Below, piece by piece: positions 42,641 through 50,318 of a DNA stretch of 64,000 nucleotides. Below the pieces are notes generated by a model that saw only the letters and a list, made by a program, of their open reading frames with translations, ran no database searches and was not told the DNA's origin. Source of the stretch: Gammaproteobacteria bacterium (GTDB taxonomy: Bacteria; Pseudomonadota; Gammaproteobacteria; Thiohalomonadales; Thiohalomonadaceae); assembly GCA_023228645.1 (NCBI GenBank), contig JALOAT010000003.1, positions 62,001 to 126,000 on the forward strand. Reading direction: 5' to 3'. How positions within the stretch are numbered: the stretch's first letter is position 1; the number at the start of each line of letters is the position of its first letter. Made by a program: the position numbers and the translations under genes.

Positions 42641-42879
42641 ACGTAAAATTAAATTTTTACATTTTTAGAAAAGAAATAGTTGGCGGACCTTATCAATCGA
42701 TAGCGATATGTTCACCTGATGGTAAGCAATATTCTATGAAGGAATTAAATCATATAGTAGAAACCTATACTGTGAAATGTGAGCCAAATTTTACTTCAGA
42801 TGAGCGTCCAATGGTCAGTCATTTTGAATTGGAATTTGAAGAACATATGTACACAGCTTTTATGATAGCAGAAACGTGA
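42637..42879 (+). CDS. Small hypothetical protein, tandem paralogue A
   Basis: 80 residues; ATGA overlap with map. The C-terminal FELEFEEHMYTAFMIAET matches the end of the following protein, showing duplication. Mixed alpha/beta; unknown function. Confidence 0.6.
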   Translation: MNVKLNFYIFRKEIVGGPYQSIAICSPDGKQYSMKELNHIVETYTVKCEPNFTSDERPMVSHFELEFEEHMYTAFMIAET

Positions 42880-43127
42880 AAGAACTTTCTTTTGAAATAA
42901 AAGATTATACTGATATCGTAACTATGGATAAAACCCGGTACGGTATTTGTAAATATACCAATCGTTTACTGACGGTAGATGAACTTAATGATTTAGCTAA
43001 GAAATATAATTGTGATTTTGAAATCCAGTGGGTCTATGACTATGCTGAAAATCGTTCCGTGCCTGCTTCATTCATAATGAAAATGGAAGACCATATGCAT
43101 AGCGCCTTCATCATCACTGAAACCTAA
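42876..43127 (+). CDS. Small hypothetical protein, tandem paralogue B (GTG start)
   Basis: 83 residues; GTG at 42876 overlaps the previous TGA. The end FIMKMEDHMHSAFIITET is the counterpart of the previous protein's end. Confidence 0.6.
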   Translation: MKELSFEIKDYTDIVTMDKTRYGICKYTNRLLTVDELNDLAKKYNCDFEIQWVYDYAENRSVPASFIMKMEDHMHSAFIITET

Positions 43128-43181
43128 AACTACTTTTCATACTTGACTTAGAAAAATAAATATCATATATTAATTAACTAT

Positions 43182-43297
43182 GCGGCCGTGGTGAAATAAG
43201 GCAGACACGACTGTCAAACTTGTTTGAACAGCCCCGGGTTGATACATTTCGTGTAATGTTCCCCGGTTTGTAGGTTCGATCCCTACCGGCCGCACCA
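43182..43297 (+). tRNA. tRNA-Leu-like gene, 116 bases, enlarged arms
   Basis: Perfect acceptor GCGGCCG/CGGCCGC, discriminator A, encoded CCA, Leu-type D-arm (GTGGTGAAATAAGGCAGACAC) and good T-arm GTAGG/CCTAC. The variable arm is very long (CCGGG/CCCGG enclosing ACATT/AATGT). The anticodon arm CTGT/ACAG holds a 13-base loop that can itself pair CAAAC/GTTTG, so the anticodon (perhaps CAA) is uncertain. Class Leu by D-arm and A73. Confidence 0.65.
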
Positions 43298-43318
43298 CTT
43301 TTTTCGGAATAATCAAGT

Positions 43319-43858
43319 ATGAGAATGTTTGAATTGAGGACTTTGGATGCTCTTCCGGATGATGATATTGTCGTAAATCGTAACCAATTCAATTTCGATA
43401 AAGTAAAAGACTCTTCATCCATTATTGCTCAAAGTAGTGGTTATACCATTTATGAAGATGATAGTCTAAACGATACAAAAAGATGGTTTATTGTTGAAGA
43501 CGACAAAGTCGTTGGCCTCTTCAAATTTCTAAATCGTAAACTAATTGACAAAAATTATTGGGTGGCTGCATATGTTTGGGTGGCCCCTTCCCATCGTGGC
43601 AAGGGATTGGCCAAAGCGATGTATGAAATGTTCATTAAAAAATATGGTGCAATCGTCAGTGATTTTGAGCAAACAGAAGATTCAAAAAGAATCTGGAGAA
43701 GTTTATTTAAGAAATATAACTGTTATGGTCTGTTTTGGAATGAACGAGAAGAGCAAGAATGGACTAAAATTGATTCAGATTCTGAATTAGAGAAGGCCTG
43801 GCCGCCAGTTGAAAAATACGTTCGTTTATTGATGACTGCTGGCTCAATTAATACATAG
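43319..43858 (+). CDS. GNAT-family acetyltransferase
   Basis: 179 residues. AAYVWVAPSHRGKGLAKAMYEMFIKKYG is the acetyl-CoA motif A (R-G-x-G-x-A). The strand before it (RWFIVEDDKVVGLFKF) fits the fold. Acceptor unknown; could modify a host protein or tRNA. Confidence 0.82.
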   Translation: MRMFELRTLDALPDDDIVVNRNQFNFDKVKDSSSIIAQSSGYTIYEDDSLNDTKRWFIVEDDKVVGLFKFLNRKLIDKNYWVAAYVWVAPSHRGKGLAKAMYEMFIKKYGAIVSDFEQTEDSKRIWRSLFKKYNCYGLFWNEREEQEWTKIDSDSELEKAWPPVEKYVRLLMTAGSINT

Positions 43859-43866
43859 GAAGTAAA

Positions 43867-44736
43867 ATGCGCTTAAATGAATTCTTAGCATCTGATGTTC
43901 GTGGACCGGCTTGGGTAAATGTGAATACTAAGGAAATTATTCCTGTTGACATTCATTCTTCACACAGTTCATTATTATTTCTTCATCCAGATTTGTTTGG
44001 TGTTTCTTTTAAAGATTTATTGAATGATCCGAGAACTGAAGAATATGCTGATAAAATTGATCAGATGGATCACATAACAGATGATAATGATGAAATAACT
44101 GATCTTGTTGATGGTGAACCAGGGCCTATTCAATTTATGAATGACCGAGGATGGGTTCGCGTAATTTATCACGATTCACGCCAGAATGGTAATTATGATG
44201 AAACATCGGTTGCTGCCGAAACTTTACGCCAAGCAGTTAAAGCATTGCGAATTCTCGGTGATGATCATAAAACTGTCGTTTTAGATGTCGCTGGCGCGCA
44301 TTATACTCTTTCCGGCCGCCGCTTAGAGATGTTTTTAAAGAATGGTGCAATACCTCGCAACACTGTCCACGAAGCATATAAGGCCTACGTTCCAGATGCA
44401 ATGGAACGAAAGGAATTATTGCAAATGTTTAAACCAAAATATCCTAAAATTTACGCACATCACGTAACTTATAGTATGAAGAATAAGGATAAGATGCCGC
44501 CGCCAGATATCAATTCTGCAGAAATTGTTGGATGGGCTGATTCTGGTGATGGACTTGAAGCCGCTGTTGTGGCTATTGATGGATCAACAGAAAGACCAGA
44601 TGGTGGAACTTATCATATAACTTGGTCATTAGATCCTGAGAAATATAAACCAGTCAATTCTAACAATTTAATAGCACAAGGATGGGAAAAATTAGCCCAA
44701 CCTGTTAAGATTTCCCTAACACCTACACAATTATAA
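43867..44736 (+). CDS. Probable 2H phosphoesterase (cyclic phosphodiesterase-like)
   Basis: 289 residues. The C-terminal third has two H-x-T motifs in the spacing of 2H enzymes: AHHVTYSM (about 199) and YHITWSLD (about 252). Such domains open 2',3'-cyclic phosphates in RNA repair and, in anti-CBASS Acb1 proteins, cyclic oligonucleotides. The N-terminal 180 residues are unknown. AGGA precedes the ATG. Confidence 0.6.
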   Translation: MRLNEFLASDVRGPAWVNVNTKEIIPVDIHSSHSSLLFLHPDLFGVSFKDLLNDPRTEEYADKIDQMDHITDDNDEITDLVDGEPGPIQFMNDRGWVRVIYHDSRQNGNYDETSVAAETLRQAVKALRILGDDHKTVVLDVAGAHYTLSGRRLEMFLKNGAIPRNTVHEAYKAYVPDAMERKELLQMFKPKYPKIYAHHVTYSMKNKDKMPPPDINSAEIVGWADSGDGLEAAVVAIDGSTERPDGGTYHITWSLDPEKYKPVNSNNLIAQGWEKLAQPVKISLTPTQL

Positions 44737-44737
44737 A

Positions 44738-44766
44738 TTGACATCGAACACGCGATATATTATAAA
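44738..44766 (+). promoter_or_regulatory. Sigma70-type promoter of a leader/ncRNA
   Basis: TTGACA (44738-44743), 17 bases, TATAAA (44761-44766); also reads as TATAAATA. About 340 bases of non-coding sequence follow. Confidence 0.75.
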
Positions 44767-44772
44767 TAACCT

Positions 44773-45091
44773 ACATTGTTGATGCTAATAAAGAAACTAT
44801 GTCGGAAATAAGATTTTAAAATTTTATTACCGGCGGGATGGATTAATCCATTTCCTTATCAGAATACAAAGGACTAATGTCGTAAAATCTGGTAGTTTAT
44901 ATTAAATTAAAGTAAGTAAATTATTATAGTATTGTACGGCGGTTTTGCCCTTTAAAGAGTTAAATCGCTCCATCAACCAAGTTGAATGGTAATTAGGAAT
45001 AAAAGACTCAAGTCCCAATAACCTAAATATTTTGATTAGTTTTTAAATGGTTTAAACACGGTAGCCAGGCACTTGTGTCTGGCTATCTTTT
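44773..45091 (+). ncRNA. Candidate ~320-nt structured RNA upstream of greA
   Basis: No credible frame between promoter and terminator. Visible pairings: AATAAGATTTT/AAAATTTTATT (11 bp), ATGGATTAATCCAT palindrome, GCGGTTT/AAATCGC (44939-44976) and CCATCAAC/GTTGAATGG, ending in TAGCCAG/CTGGCTA with a U-run. Either an independent small RNA or a long attenuated leader of greA-gltX. It shares the GATTAATC element with the RNAs at 18.6 and 20.4 kb. Confidence 0.55.
45061..45091 (+). terminator. Intrinsic terminator before greA
   Basis: TAGCCAG-N10-CTGGCTA then TCTTTT, 17 bases before the GreA ATG. Confidence 0.78.
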
Positions 45092-45107
45092 GAATAAAAG
45101 GTCGCAA

Positions 45108-45584
45108 ATGATTACAGTAACCAGAAATGGATATGAAAAATTAGTTTCAGAGTTGAAAAAATTGAAGTCTGTCGATAGGCAGGAAATAATATCGAGAATT
45201 GAACACATCAGGACTAATGGTGGTGAAGAATTGCTTGAAAATGCTGAATTTACTGATGCGCAAAATCAGCAAGCTTTTATAGAAGGCAAAATTCAAAACT
45301 TGGAAGGTATTTTGTCTGATTTAAAAATTGTCGATCCGGAATCGTTGGCTGGACTTGACAGAATTGTGTTTGGCGCTAAAGTCAAAATGATTGATGAAGA
45401 CACTGAACAAGAATTGACTTATCAATTAGTGAGTGAATACGAGTCTGATGTAAAGAACGGTTTGATCAGTGTTGTGAGTCCTGTTGGTAGATCATTGATA
45501 AATCGAAAGGTTGGTGATTCAGTAACAGTAATCACACCAAAGTCTGACAAATATTTTACTATTTTGGAAATTATTTACGAATAA
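45108..45584 (+). CDS. greA: GreA-type transcript cleavage factor
   Basis: 158 residues from the ATG at 45108 (AAAGG upstream). Antiparallel coiled coil (about 5-75) with GGEELLENAEFTDAQNQQ near the tip, and a C-terminal FKBP-like domain ending SVVSPVGRSLINRKVGDSVTV. Acidic tip residues are present, with a slightly longer loop than the usual GDLKENAE. It would rescue backtracked RNA polymerase. Followed 11 bases later by gltX. Confidence 0.9.
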   Translation: MITVTRNGYEKLVSELKKLKSVDRQEIISRIEHIRTNGGEELLENAEFTDAQNQQAFIEGKIQNLEGILSDLKIVDPESLAGLDRIVFGAKVKMIDEDTEQELTYQLVSEYESDVKNGLISVVSPVGRSLINRKVGDSVTVITPKSDKYFTILEIIYE

Positions 45585-45595
45585 GGGAGTTTAAA

Positions 45596-46855
45596 ATGAG
45601 CGTCGTAACCAGGTTCGCGCCAAGCCCGACTGGGGACCTCCATATTGGAGGTGTTCGCACAGCAATTTTCAATTGGCTTTATGCTCGCCGTAATGGCGGT
45701 CAATTTAAGCTTAGAATTGAGGATACTGATAAGCAACGCTCAACTTCCGATTCAATCAATCACATTTTCGATAGTATGAAATGGATTGGATTGGATTATG
45801 ATGGTGATGCTGTTTATCAAAGTAATCGATCAGATCGTCATATTGAAGTCGCTATGGAGTTGCTTCATTCGCAAGATGCATATTATGATAATGGAGCAAT
45901 TCGAATCAAAGGCATTAAAGGTGGACAAACCATTGATGATCTTGTCCAAGGCACAGTAACTTGGCCACAGGATATTGACGATTTCGTGATCCTACGTTCC
46001 GATGGGTCACCAACTTATATGCTGGCTGTGGTTGTGGATGATTATGATATGGGTGTGACTCACGTCATTCGTGGTGATGATCATTTGAATAACGCATTCC
46101 GTCAAATGACAATTTACAAAGCTATGGGCTGGAAAGTTCCAACATACGCGCATATTCCATTGATTCACGGTGAGGATGGTAAGAAACTTTCCAAGCGCCA
46201 CGGGGCAGCAGGTATTGATTTCTATCAAAATCTTGGTATTGTTCCGGATGGGCTATTCAGTTATTTGACTAAATTAGGTTGGGGTCACGGTGATGTTGAT
46301 ATCATTTCAAAAGATCAAGCTCTTCAGTGGTTTGATATAAAGGATGTTAATCGCAATCCTGCCCGTCTTGATATGAAAAAACTGTATAATGTCAATTTCC
46401 AAACTATGATGGCACTTGATACTAAAACACTTTTTAATATGGTGTATTTGCCTATTGAAAAGAAATATGGCTTTATGCTGGATGATGTTCAGATCAATCA
46501 ACTTCAGGCTTTGATTCCTGAGCTACAGCCGCGCTCCAAAACTCTGAATGAAATGATCGACGGGGCAATCTTCTTATTCAAAGATGATATTGAATGGAAT
46601 GATAAAGCCAAAAACAAATTTAATCCAGATGTGATTAACGATGTTTTGGCAAACATTGATTCAGTTGATTGGACGATTGATGGAATTCACGGATATTTGC
46701 TCGGCCTGGCAGTTGCCCGTGAAGATAAATTTGCAAATATTGTCCAGCCAGTTAGAATTGCGCTGACAGGTTCCACAATTTCTCCAGGTATTGGTGAAAT
46801 TATGATCATCCTTGGTAAGGATGAAGTGGTCAAACGTCTTAGAGCAAGCGTTTAA
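45596..46855 (+). CDS. gltX: Glutamyl-tRNA synthetase
   Basis: 419 residues, shorter than the usual ~470. TRFAPSPTGDLHIGGVRTAIFNW (HIGH-type), RIEDTDKQRS, RGDDHLNN and KKLSKRHGA (KMSKS-type) define the catalytic domain; the C-terminal anticodon-binding cage is reduced. Charges tRNA-Glu. GGGAG precedes the ATG. Confidence 0.95.
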   Translation: MSVVTRFAPSPTGDLHIGGVRTAIFNWLYARRNGGQFKLRIEDTDKQRSTSDSINHIFDSMKWIGLDYDGDAVYQSNRSDRHIEVAMELLHSQDAYYDNGAIRIKGIKGGQTIDDLVQGTVTWPQDIDDFVILRSDGSPTYMLAVVVDDYDMGVTHVIRGDDHLNNAFRQMTIYKAMGWKVPTYAHIPLIHGEDGKKLSKRHGAAGIDFYQNLGIVPDGLFSYLTKLGWGHGDVDIISKDQALQWFDIKDVNRNPARLDMKKLYNVNFQTMMALDTKTLFNMVYLPIEKKYGFMLDDVQINQLQALIPELQPRSKTLNEMIDGAIFLFKDDIEWNDKAKNKFNPDVINDVLANIDSVDWTIDGIHGYLLGLAVAREDKFANIVQPVRIALTGSTISPGIGEIMIILGKDEVVKRLRASV

Positions 46856-46859
46856 AATA

Positions 46860-46888
46860 TTGACATTCTTCCTGCCTATTATTATATT
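46860..46888 (+). promoter_or_regulatory. Sigma70-type promoter of groES
   Basis: TTGACA (46860-46865), 17 bases, TATATT (46883-46888). Confidence 0.75.
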
Positions 46889-46924
46889 GATAAAAGATAA
46901 ACAAAACAATAATAGGTAGGAAGA

Positions 46925-47206
46925 ATGATTAACTTTACGCCAGTAGGCAAAAGATTTCTTGTTAAACAAATTAAAGCACCAGAAAAATCTGTTGGTGGCT
47001 TAATTATTACTACAAAACAAAATCAAGACGTATATGAAGCTATTGTGACAAATATTGGCACTGGCTTTAAGGAAGATCTGTCACCATTGTCCATCGGTGA
47101 TCGAGTTTTATTAACAAAATGGGTCAAGCACGACGAACTTAAAACTCCTACTGATAGCTATATGGTGATCGATTCAGATTCAGTAATAGCACGGTTGGTT
47201 GACTAA
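46925..47206 (+). CDS. groES: Co-chaperonin GroES
   Basis: 93 residues. VGKRFLVKQIKAPEKSVGGLIITT covers the first barrel strands and mobile loop; IGDRVLLTKWV and the end VIDSDSVIARLVD fit GroES. Caps host GroEL, as T4 gp31 does, probably for capsid protein folding. Confidence 0.92.
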   Translation: MINFTPVGKRFLVKQIKAPEKSVGGLIITTKQNQDVYEAIVTNIGTGFKEDLSPLSIGDRVLLTKWVKHDELKTPTDSYMVIDSDSVIARLVD

Positions 47207-47277
47207 ATAAATTACTATCAGAGGCCGCCTGCTCATCCCTCTTAAAATATTCTGGCTCAAGCAGGAAAATAATAAAA

Positions 47278-47775
47278 ATGGAACCTAGAGTTTACAAATA
47301 TACTAGTACAAAAGAATATATTGATGCATTTCCTTGTGCCTATCGCCAATGGCGGGCTGATTCACATTGTAATCTGATTCACGGTTACAGTTTTTCTATG
47401 AAGTTTTATTTTGGAACTGATGATCTTGATGTTCGAAATTGGGCAGCAGATTACGGCGGCCTTAAAGACTTAAAGAAGATTCTTGAAGATCAATTTGATC
47501 ACACATTGCTTGTGGCAGAAGATGATCCAGAACTTGAGTTTTATAAAGAAATGGAAGCTCGAAAATTGGCACAATTAACAATCCTTCCTAAGCTTGGTTG
47601 TGAAGGATTATCAGATATGCTTTATAAATTTGTTAACGGAGTTTATATTCCAGACTATTGGGGTCAAGGCGAAGCTGAGCGTCTTTGGTGCTATAGAGTC
47701 GAGGTTCGAGAAACTCAAGCAAATATGGCCTTCAGAGAAGGTCATCGTGAATGGAATGAAGACTTACTTAACTAA
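47278..47775 (+). CDS. queD: QueD-like 6-pyruvoyl-tetrahydropterin synthase homologue
   Basis: 165 residues. Zinc-binding His set in SHCNLIHGYSF, ADYGGLKDLKKILEDQFDHTLLV (catalytic Asp/His) and a Glu in RVEVRETQAN. QueD makes carboxytetrahydropterin for preQ0, used in tRNA queuosine or in phage 7-deazaguanine DNA. No QueC/QueE/FolE is in this window, so the pathway may be elsewhere. AGGA precedes the ATG. Confidence 0.82.
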   Translation: MEPRVYKYTSTKEYIDAFPCAYRQWRADSHCNLIHGYSFSMKFYFGTDDLDVRNWAADYGGLKDLKKILEDQFDHTLLVAEDDPELEFYKEMEARKLAQLTILPKLGCEGLSDMLYKFVNGVYIPDYWGQGEAERLWCYRVEVRETQANMAFREGHREWNEDLLN

Positions 47776-47788
47776 AAGGATATTATGA

Positions 47789-48046
47789 ATGCCGCCATTT
47801 AAGGATATGCTCCTTTCCGCACCAGATAGTCAACTTGACCAATCAATGAGAGAGTTAATTATGGTATGGGATGACGAACCAACAAGTTTGCAAATTTTGG
47901 AAGTTTTGGACAAAGTCATATATTCATCCTTGGGATCGGATTTTGTTGTAACTATGTTACAGATTTTTCTAGAAACTACTATGGCTAAAGAAAATACTAC
48001 TTTGGAAAAGATTGTGCCAGGGGCTCATTGGCGGGCAAACATCTAA
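47789..48046 (+). CDS. Small hypothetical helical protein
   Basis: 85 residues, helical, Leu/Met-rich, 13 bases after queD and followed by a terminator. No family recognised. Confidence 0.6.
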   Translation: MPPFKDMLLSAPDSQLDQSMRELIMVWDDEPTSLQILEVLDKVIYSSLGSDFVVTMLQIFLETTMAKENTTLEKIVPGAHWRANI

Positions 48047-48062
48047 ATATCATTAGAAATTA

Positions 48063-48092
48063 AATGCCAGGGCTCAATCCCTGGCATTTTTG
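48063..48092 (+). terminator. Intrinsic terminator
   Basis: AATGCCAGGG-CTCAAT-CCCTGGCATT then TTTTGTG. Confidence 0.88.
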
Positions 48093-48117
48093 TGATCCCA
48101 AATAGTTTATCTATTGA

Positions 48118-48144
48118 TTGACATTTACTACTGTTTCATATAAA
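48118..48144 (+). promoter_or_regulatory. Sigma70-type promoter
   Basis: TTGACA (48118-48123) and TATAAA (48139-48144), 15-base spacer. Confidence 0.55.
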
Positions 48145-48173
48145 CCAGTTGAAAGTTCGAACAGGAGGTCGAT

Positions 48174-49259
48174 TTGACTGGTTTATTTTTGATTCTAAGT
48201 GTAGTTGTTACACTTGCTTGTCATTTTTGGTTCAAGCCACCAACCCTACTTGCATCTGGCGGATTGGGGATTGGTAGTTTATTGGCTGTATTTTTAGCCT
48301 GCCAGGCAGCTATGTATGTCAGCACTTCAAGCACTGAAATTTTGAACGGCCAGGTGACTGGTAAGGAACAAAATACAGTATCCTGTTCGCATTCATATCA
48401 GTGCAACTGCCGAACAGTTACGACTGGATCTGGACAAAATCAAACTACCACAACCGTATGCGATACTTGTTATGAGCATTCGCACGATTATGATTGGGAC
48501 GTTTATACTACCGTTGGCACATTTACTATTGACCGCGTCGACCGTCAAGGCGTAGATGAGCCGCAGCGTTGGTCAATCGTGCGCAATGGGGATCCAGTAT
48601 CTACAACCCATACCTACACTAATTGGATCAAGCCAGCTGGTAGTTCGTTGTTTAATGTAAGTCACATTGACCTAACCCAATATAAGGATAAACTTCCAAA
48701 ATATCCTGGTCGAATTTATGATTATTATAAAATTGATCGAATCGTTTCGGATTATAAAATCCCAAATATCGATTCATATGAACATTATTTAAGTGAGCAG
48801 CTTGAAACGTTGGGACCAAAGCGTCAAGCTAATATGATTTTTGTTATCACAAAGAATCTTAATCCAACTTATGCTGACGCAGTATATGCGAGCTGGAATG
48901 GTGCTGAAAAGAATGATATTGTAGTATTCCTTGGTGTAGCACAAAATGGTGAAATTAAATGGGCATCAGTCAAAGCTTGGTCAAAATTTGATATTTTTCA
49001 AGTAACACTTCGCGATGCTTTGCTCGATTTAAAGACCTTTGATATGAAGAAAGTAATTGATACATCAGTTTCGATCTCCTACTCAAAATTTGAACGCAAG
49101 CCGATGAAAGAATTTGAATATCTTAGTAATGAAGTACAGACCATTACACCAGTTGCTGGTGTAATAATTGCTATTTTTATGCTCGTTATTAATATTGGCG
49201 GTATGATCATTATTATCCGCCAACTTGAGAACAATGGTTCATATCGCTATCGATATTGA
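48174..49259 (+). CDS. Membrane protein with Cys/His-rich loop (TTG start)
   Basis: 361 residues; TTG start 6 bases after AGGAGG. Two N-terminal membrane spans (about 1-17 and 26-48), a loop with CSHSYQCNCR and CDTCYEHSHDYD that may bind metal, a large soluble domain, and a C-terminal span (about 325-350). Its own promoter follows a terminator. Probably an inner-membrane protein acting on the host envelope; unknown role. Confidence 0.65.
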   Translation: MTGLFLILSVVVTLACHFWFKPPTLLASGGLGIGSLLAVFLACQAAMYVSTSSTEILNGQVTGKEQNTVSCSHSYQCNCRTVTTGSGQNQTTTTVCDTCYEHSHDYDWDVYTTVGTFTIDRVDRQGVDEPQRWSIVRNGDPVSTTHTYTNWIKPAGSSLFNVSHIDLTQYKDKLPKYPGRIYDYYKIDRIVSDYKIPNIDSYEHYLSEQLETLGPKRQANMIFVITKNLNPTYADAVYASWNGAEKNDIVVFLGVAQNGEIKWASVKAWSKFDIFQVTLRDALLDLKTFDMKKVIDTSVSISYSKFERKPMKEFEYLSNEVQTITPVAGVIIAIFMLVINIGGMIIIIRQLENNGSYRYRY

Positions 49260-49284
49260 CAATACATATCATTCAGTATATAAC
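49256..49284 (+). promoter_or_regulatory. Sigma70-type promoter of the LemA-like gene
   Basis: TTGACA (49256-49261), 17 bases, TATAAC (49279-49284). Confidence 0.72.
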
Positions 49285-49325
49285 TAGTCAGTTAATCGGT
49301 ATTAACTTTAGAAGGAGTACGTGAC

Positions 49326-49904
49326 GTGAAAGGTTTGATTATCGCGTTGGTGGCACTTGGCGCACCAATTCTTATTTTTGTTGGTATGTATTTTAGCGCC
49401 AATAACTCAGCTAACCGAATGCAAAATGACATTGTTGCACAGGCCAGCAATGTTGATAATATTCTGTCTAATTATGGTCAGAAGGTTCAGGAGGCTGCAC
49501 AAGTCCCAAATATGCAAACCGAGGCACTTGAAAAGGTAATGAAGGCTGCCTTTGAAGGACGATATGGCCCAGATGGCAGCCAGGCTACTTTCCAATGGAT
49601 TCAAGAAAATTATCCAGGTCAAGTTGATCCGCAGCTTTACCGTCAGATCCAGCAAATTATCGAAGCTGGACGAAATGACTTTACTGCTGCGCAGACTCGC
49701 TTGATTGATTCTAAGCGCGTATATCTTACTGCTCTCGACACTCTCCCTGGGGGATGGATGATGAGCATTGCTGGTTATCCAACAATTAAGGTTGGTTACC
49801 ACGGCGGTCCAGATGATTACAAAGTTATCGTTACTGATCGCGCTGCTGGTGCTCGCACAACTGGTCGCGAAGCTGGTCCAATTCAGCTTACTCCGGCAAA
49901 GTAA
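49326..49904 (+). CDS. LemA-like membrane-anchored protein (GTG start)
   Basis: 192 residues; GTG start after GAAGGAG. One N-terminal membrane span (about 4-24), then a helical LemA-type core (NDIVAQASNVDNILSNYGQKVQE ... SKRVYLTALDTLPGGW) and a C-terminal tail. LemA proteins are envelope proteins of unclear function. Terminator follows. Confidence 0.68.
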   Translation: MKGLIIALVALGAPILIFVGMYFSANNSANRMQNDIVAQASNVDNILSNYGQKVQEAAQVPNMQTEALEKVMKAAFEGRYGPDGSQATFQWIQENYPGQVDPQLYRQIQQIIEAGRNDFTAAQTRLIDSKRVYLTALDTLPGGWMMSIAGYPTIKVGYHGGPDDYKVIVTDRAAGARTTGREAGPIQLTPAK

Positions 49905-49912
49905 TAAGAACA

Positions 49913-49940
49913 TAGGGCGGCGGCAACGTCGCCCTATTTC
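49913..49940 (+). terminator. Intrinsic terminator
   Basis: TAGGGCG-N10-CGCCCTA then TTTCT. Confidence 0.68.
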
Positions 49941-49958
49941 TAAATAGTGGAGGAAATA

Positions 49959-50162
49959 ATGTTTAAAACAATATGGTTAATTGGTATGGCTATTACTGCG
50001 ATATTAATTACCATTGGTTTAATCATTTTCCGCCGGAAGCCGATTAAAGAAGATTTGGTAGTGATTGCAATTTGGCCGTATTTTCTATTATATGGAATAA
50101 CATTTGTCTCTGTTGGCCTTTTCGCATATTATAACCAGCGAAAAAAGGTAAATAAATTATAA
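49959..50162 (+). CDS. Small two-span membrane protein
   Basis: 67 residues from the ATG at 49959, chosen for GGAGG upstream. Two membrane spans (about 4-22 and 36-55) and a basic tail. With the two preceding genes it forms a membrane-protein group; unknown function. Confidence 0.62.
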   Translation: MFKTIWLIGMAITAILITIGLIIFRRKPIKEDLVVIAIWPYFLLYGITFVSVGLFAYYNQRKKVNKL

Positions 50163-50169
50163 AATATGA

Positions 50170-50198
50170 TTGACAATTAATGCCTGGCATACTATATT
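50170..50198 (+). promoter_or_regulatory. Sigma70-type promoter of the pth2 transcript
   Basis: TTGACA (50170-50175), 17 bases, TATATT (50193-50198). Start near 50205, leaving a 110-base leader before Pth2. Confidence 0.78.
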
Positions 50199-50230
50199 GG
50201 TAAGGTAACAAACAAACAGGAGTTTACAAA

Positions 50231-50239
50231 ATGATGTAG
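50231..50239 (+). CDS. Two-codon minigene ATG-ATG-TAG
   Basis: ACAGGAG lies 8 bases upstream, an ideal site, yet the frame is only Met-Met-stop. A second ATG-ATG-TAA occurs at 50258-50266 without a ribosome site. Minigenes of this kind (phage lambda bar) cause peptidyl-tRNA drop-off and are toxic when peptidyl-tRNA hydrolase is limiting; the next real gene encodes a Pth2-like hydrolase. The link is inference. Confidence 0.45.
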   Translation: MM

Positions 50240-50318
50240 AATTATAGCCCGCCCTAAATGATGTAAATTTGCTTTTTACACTTTTACACAAATTTATGAT
50301 TATTTAGGAGAATTTAAA

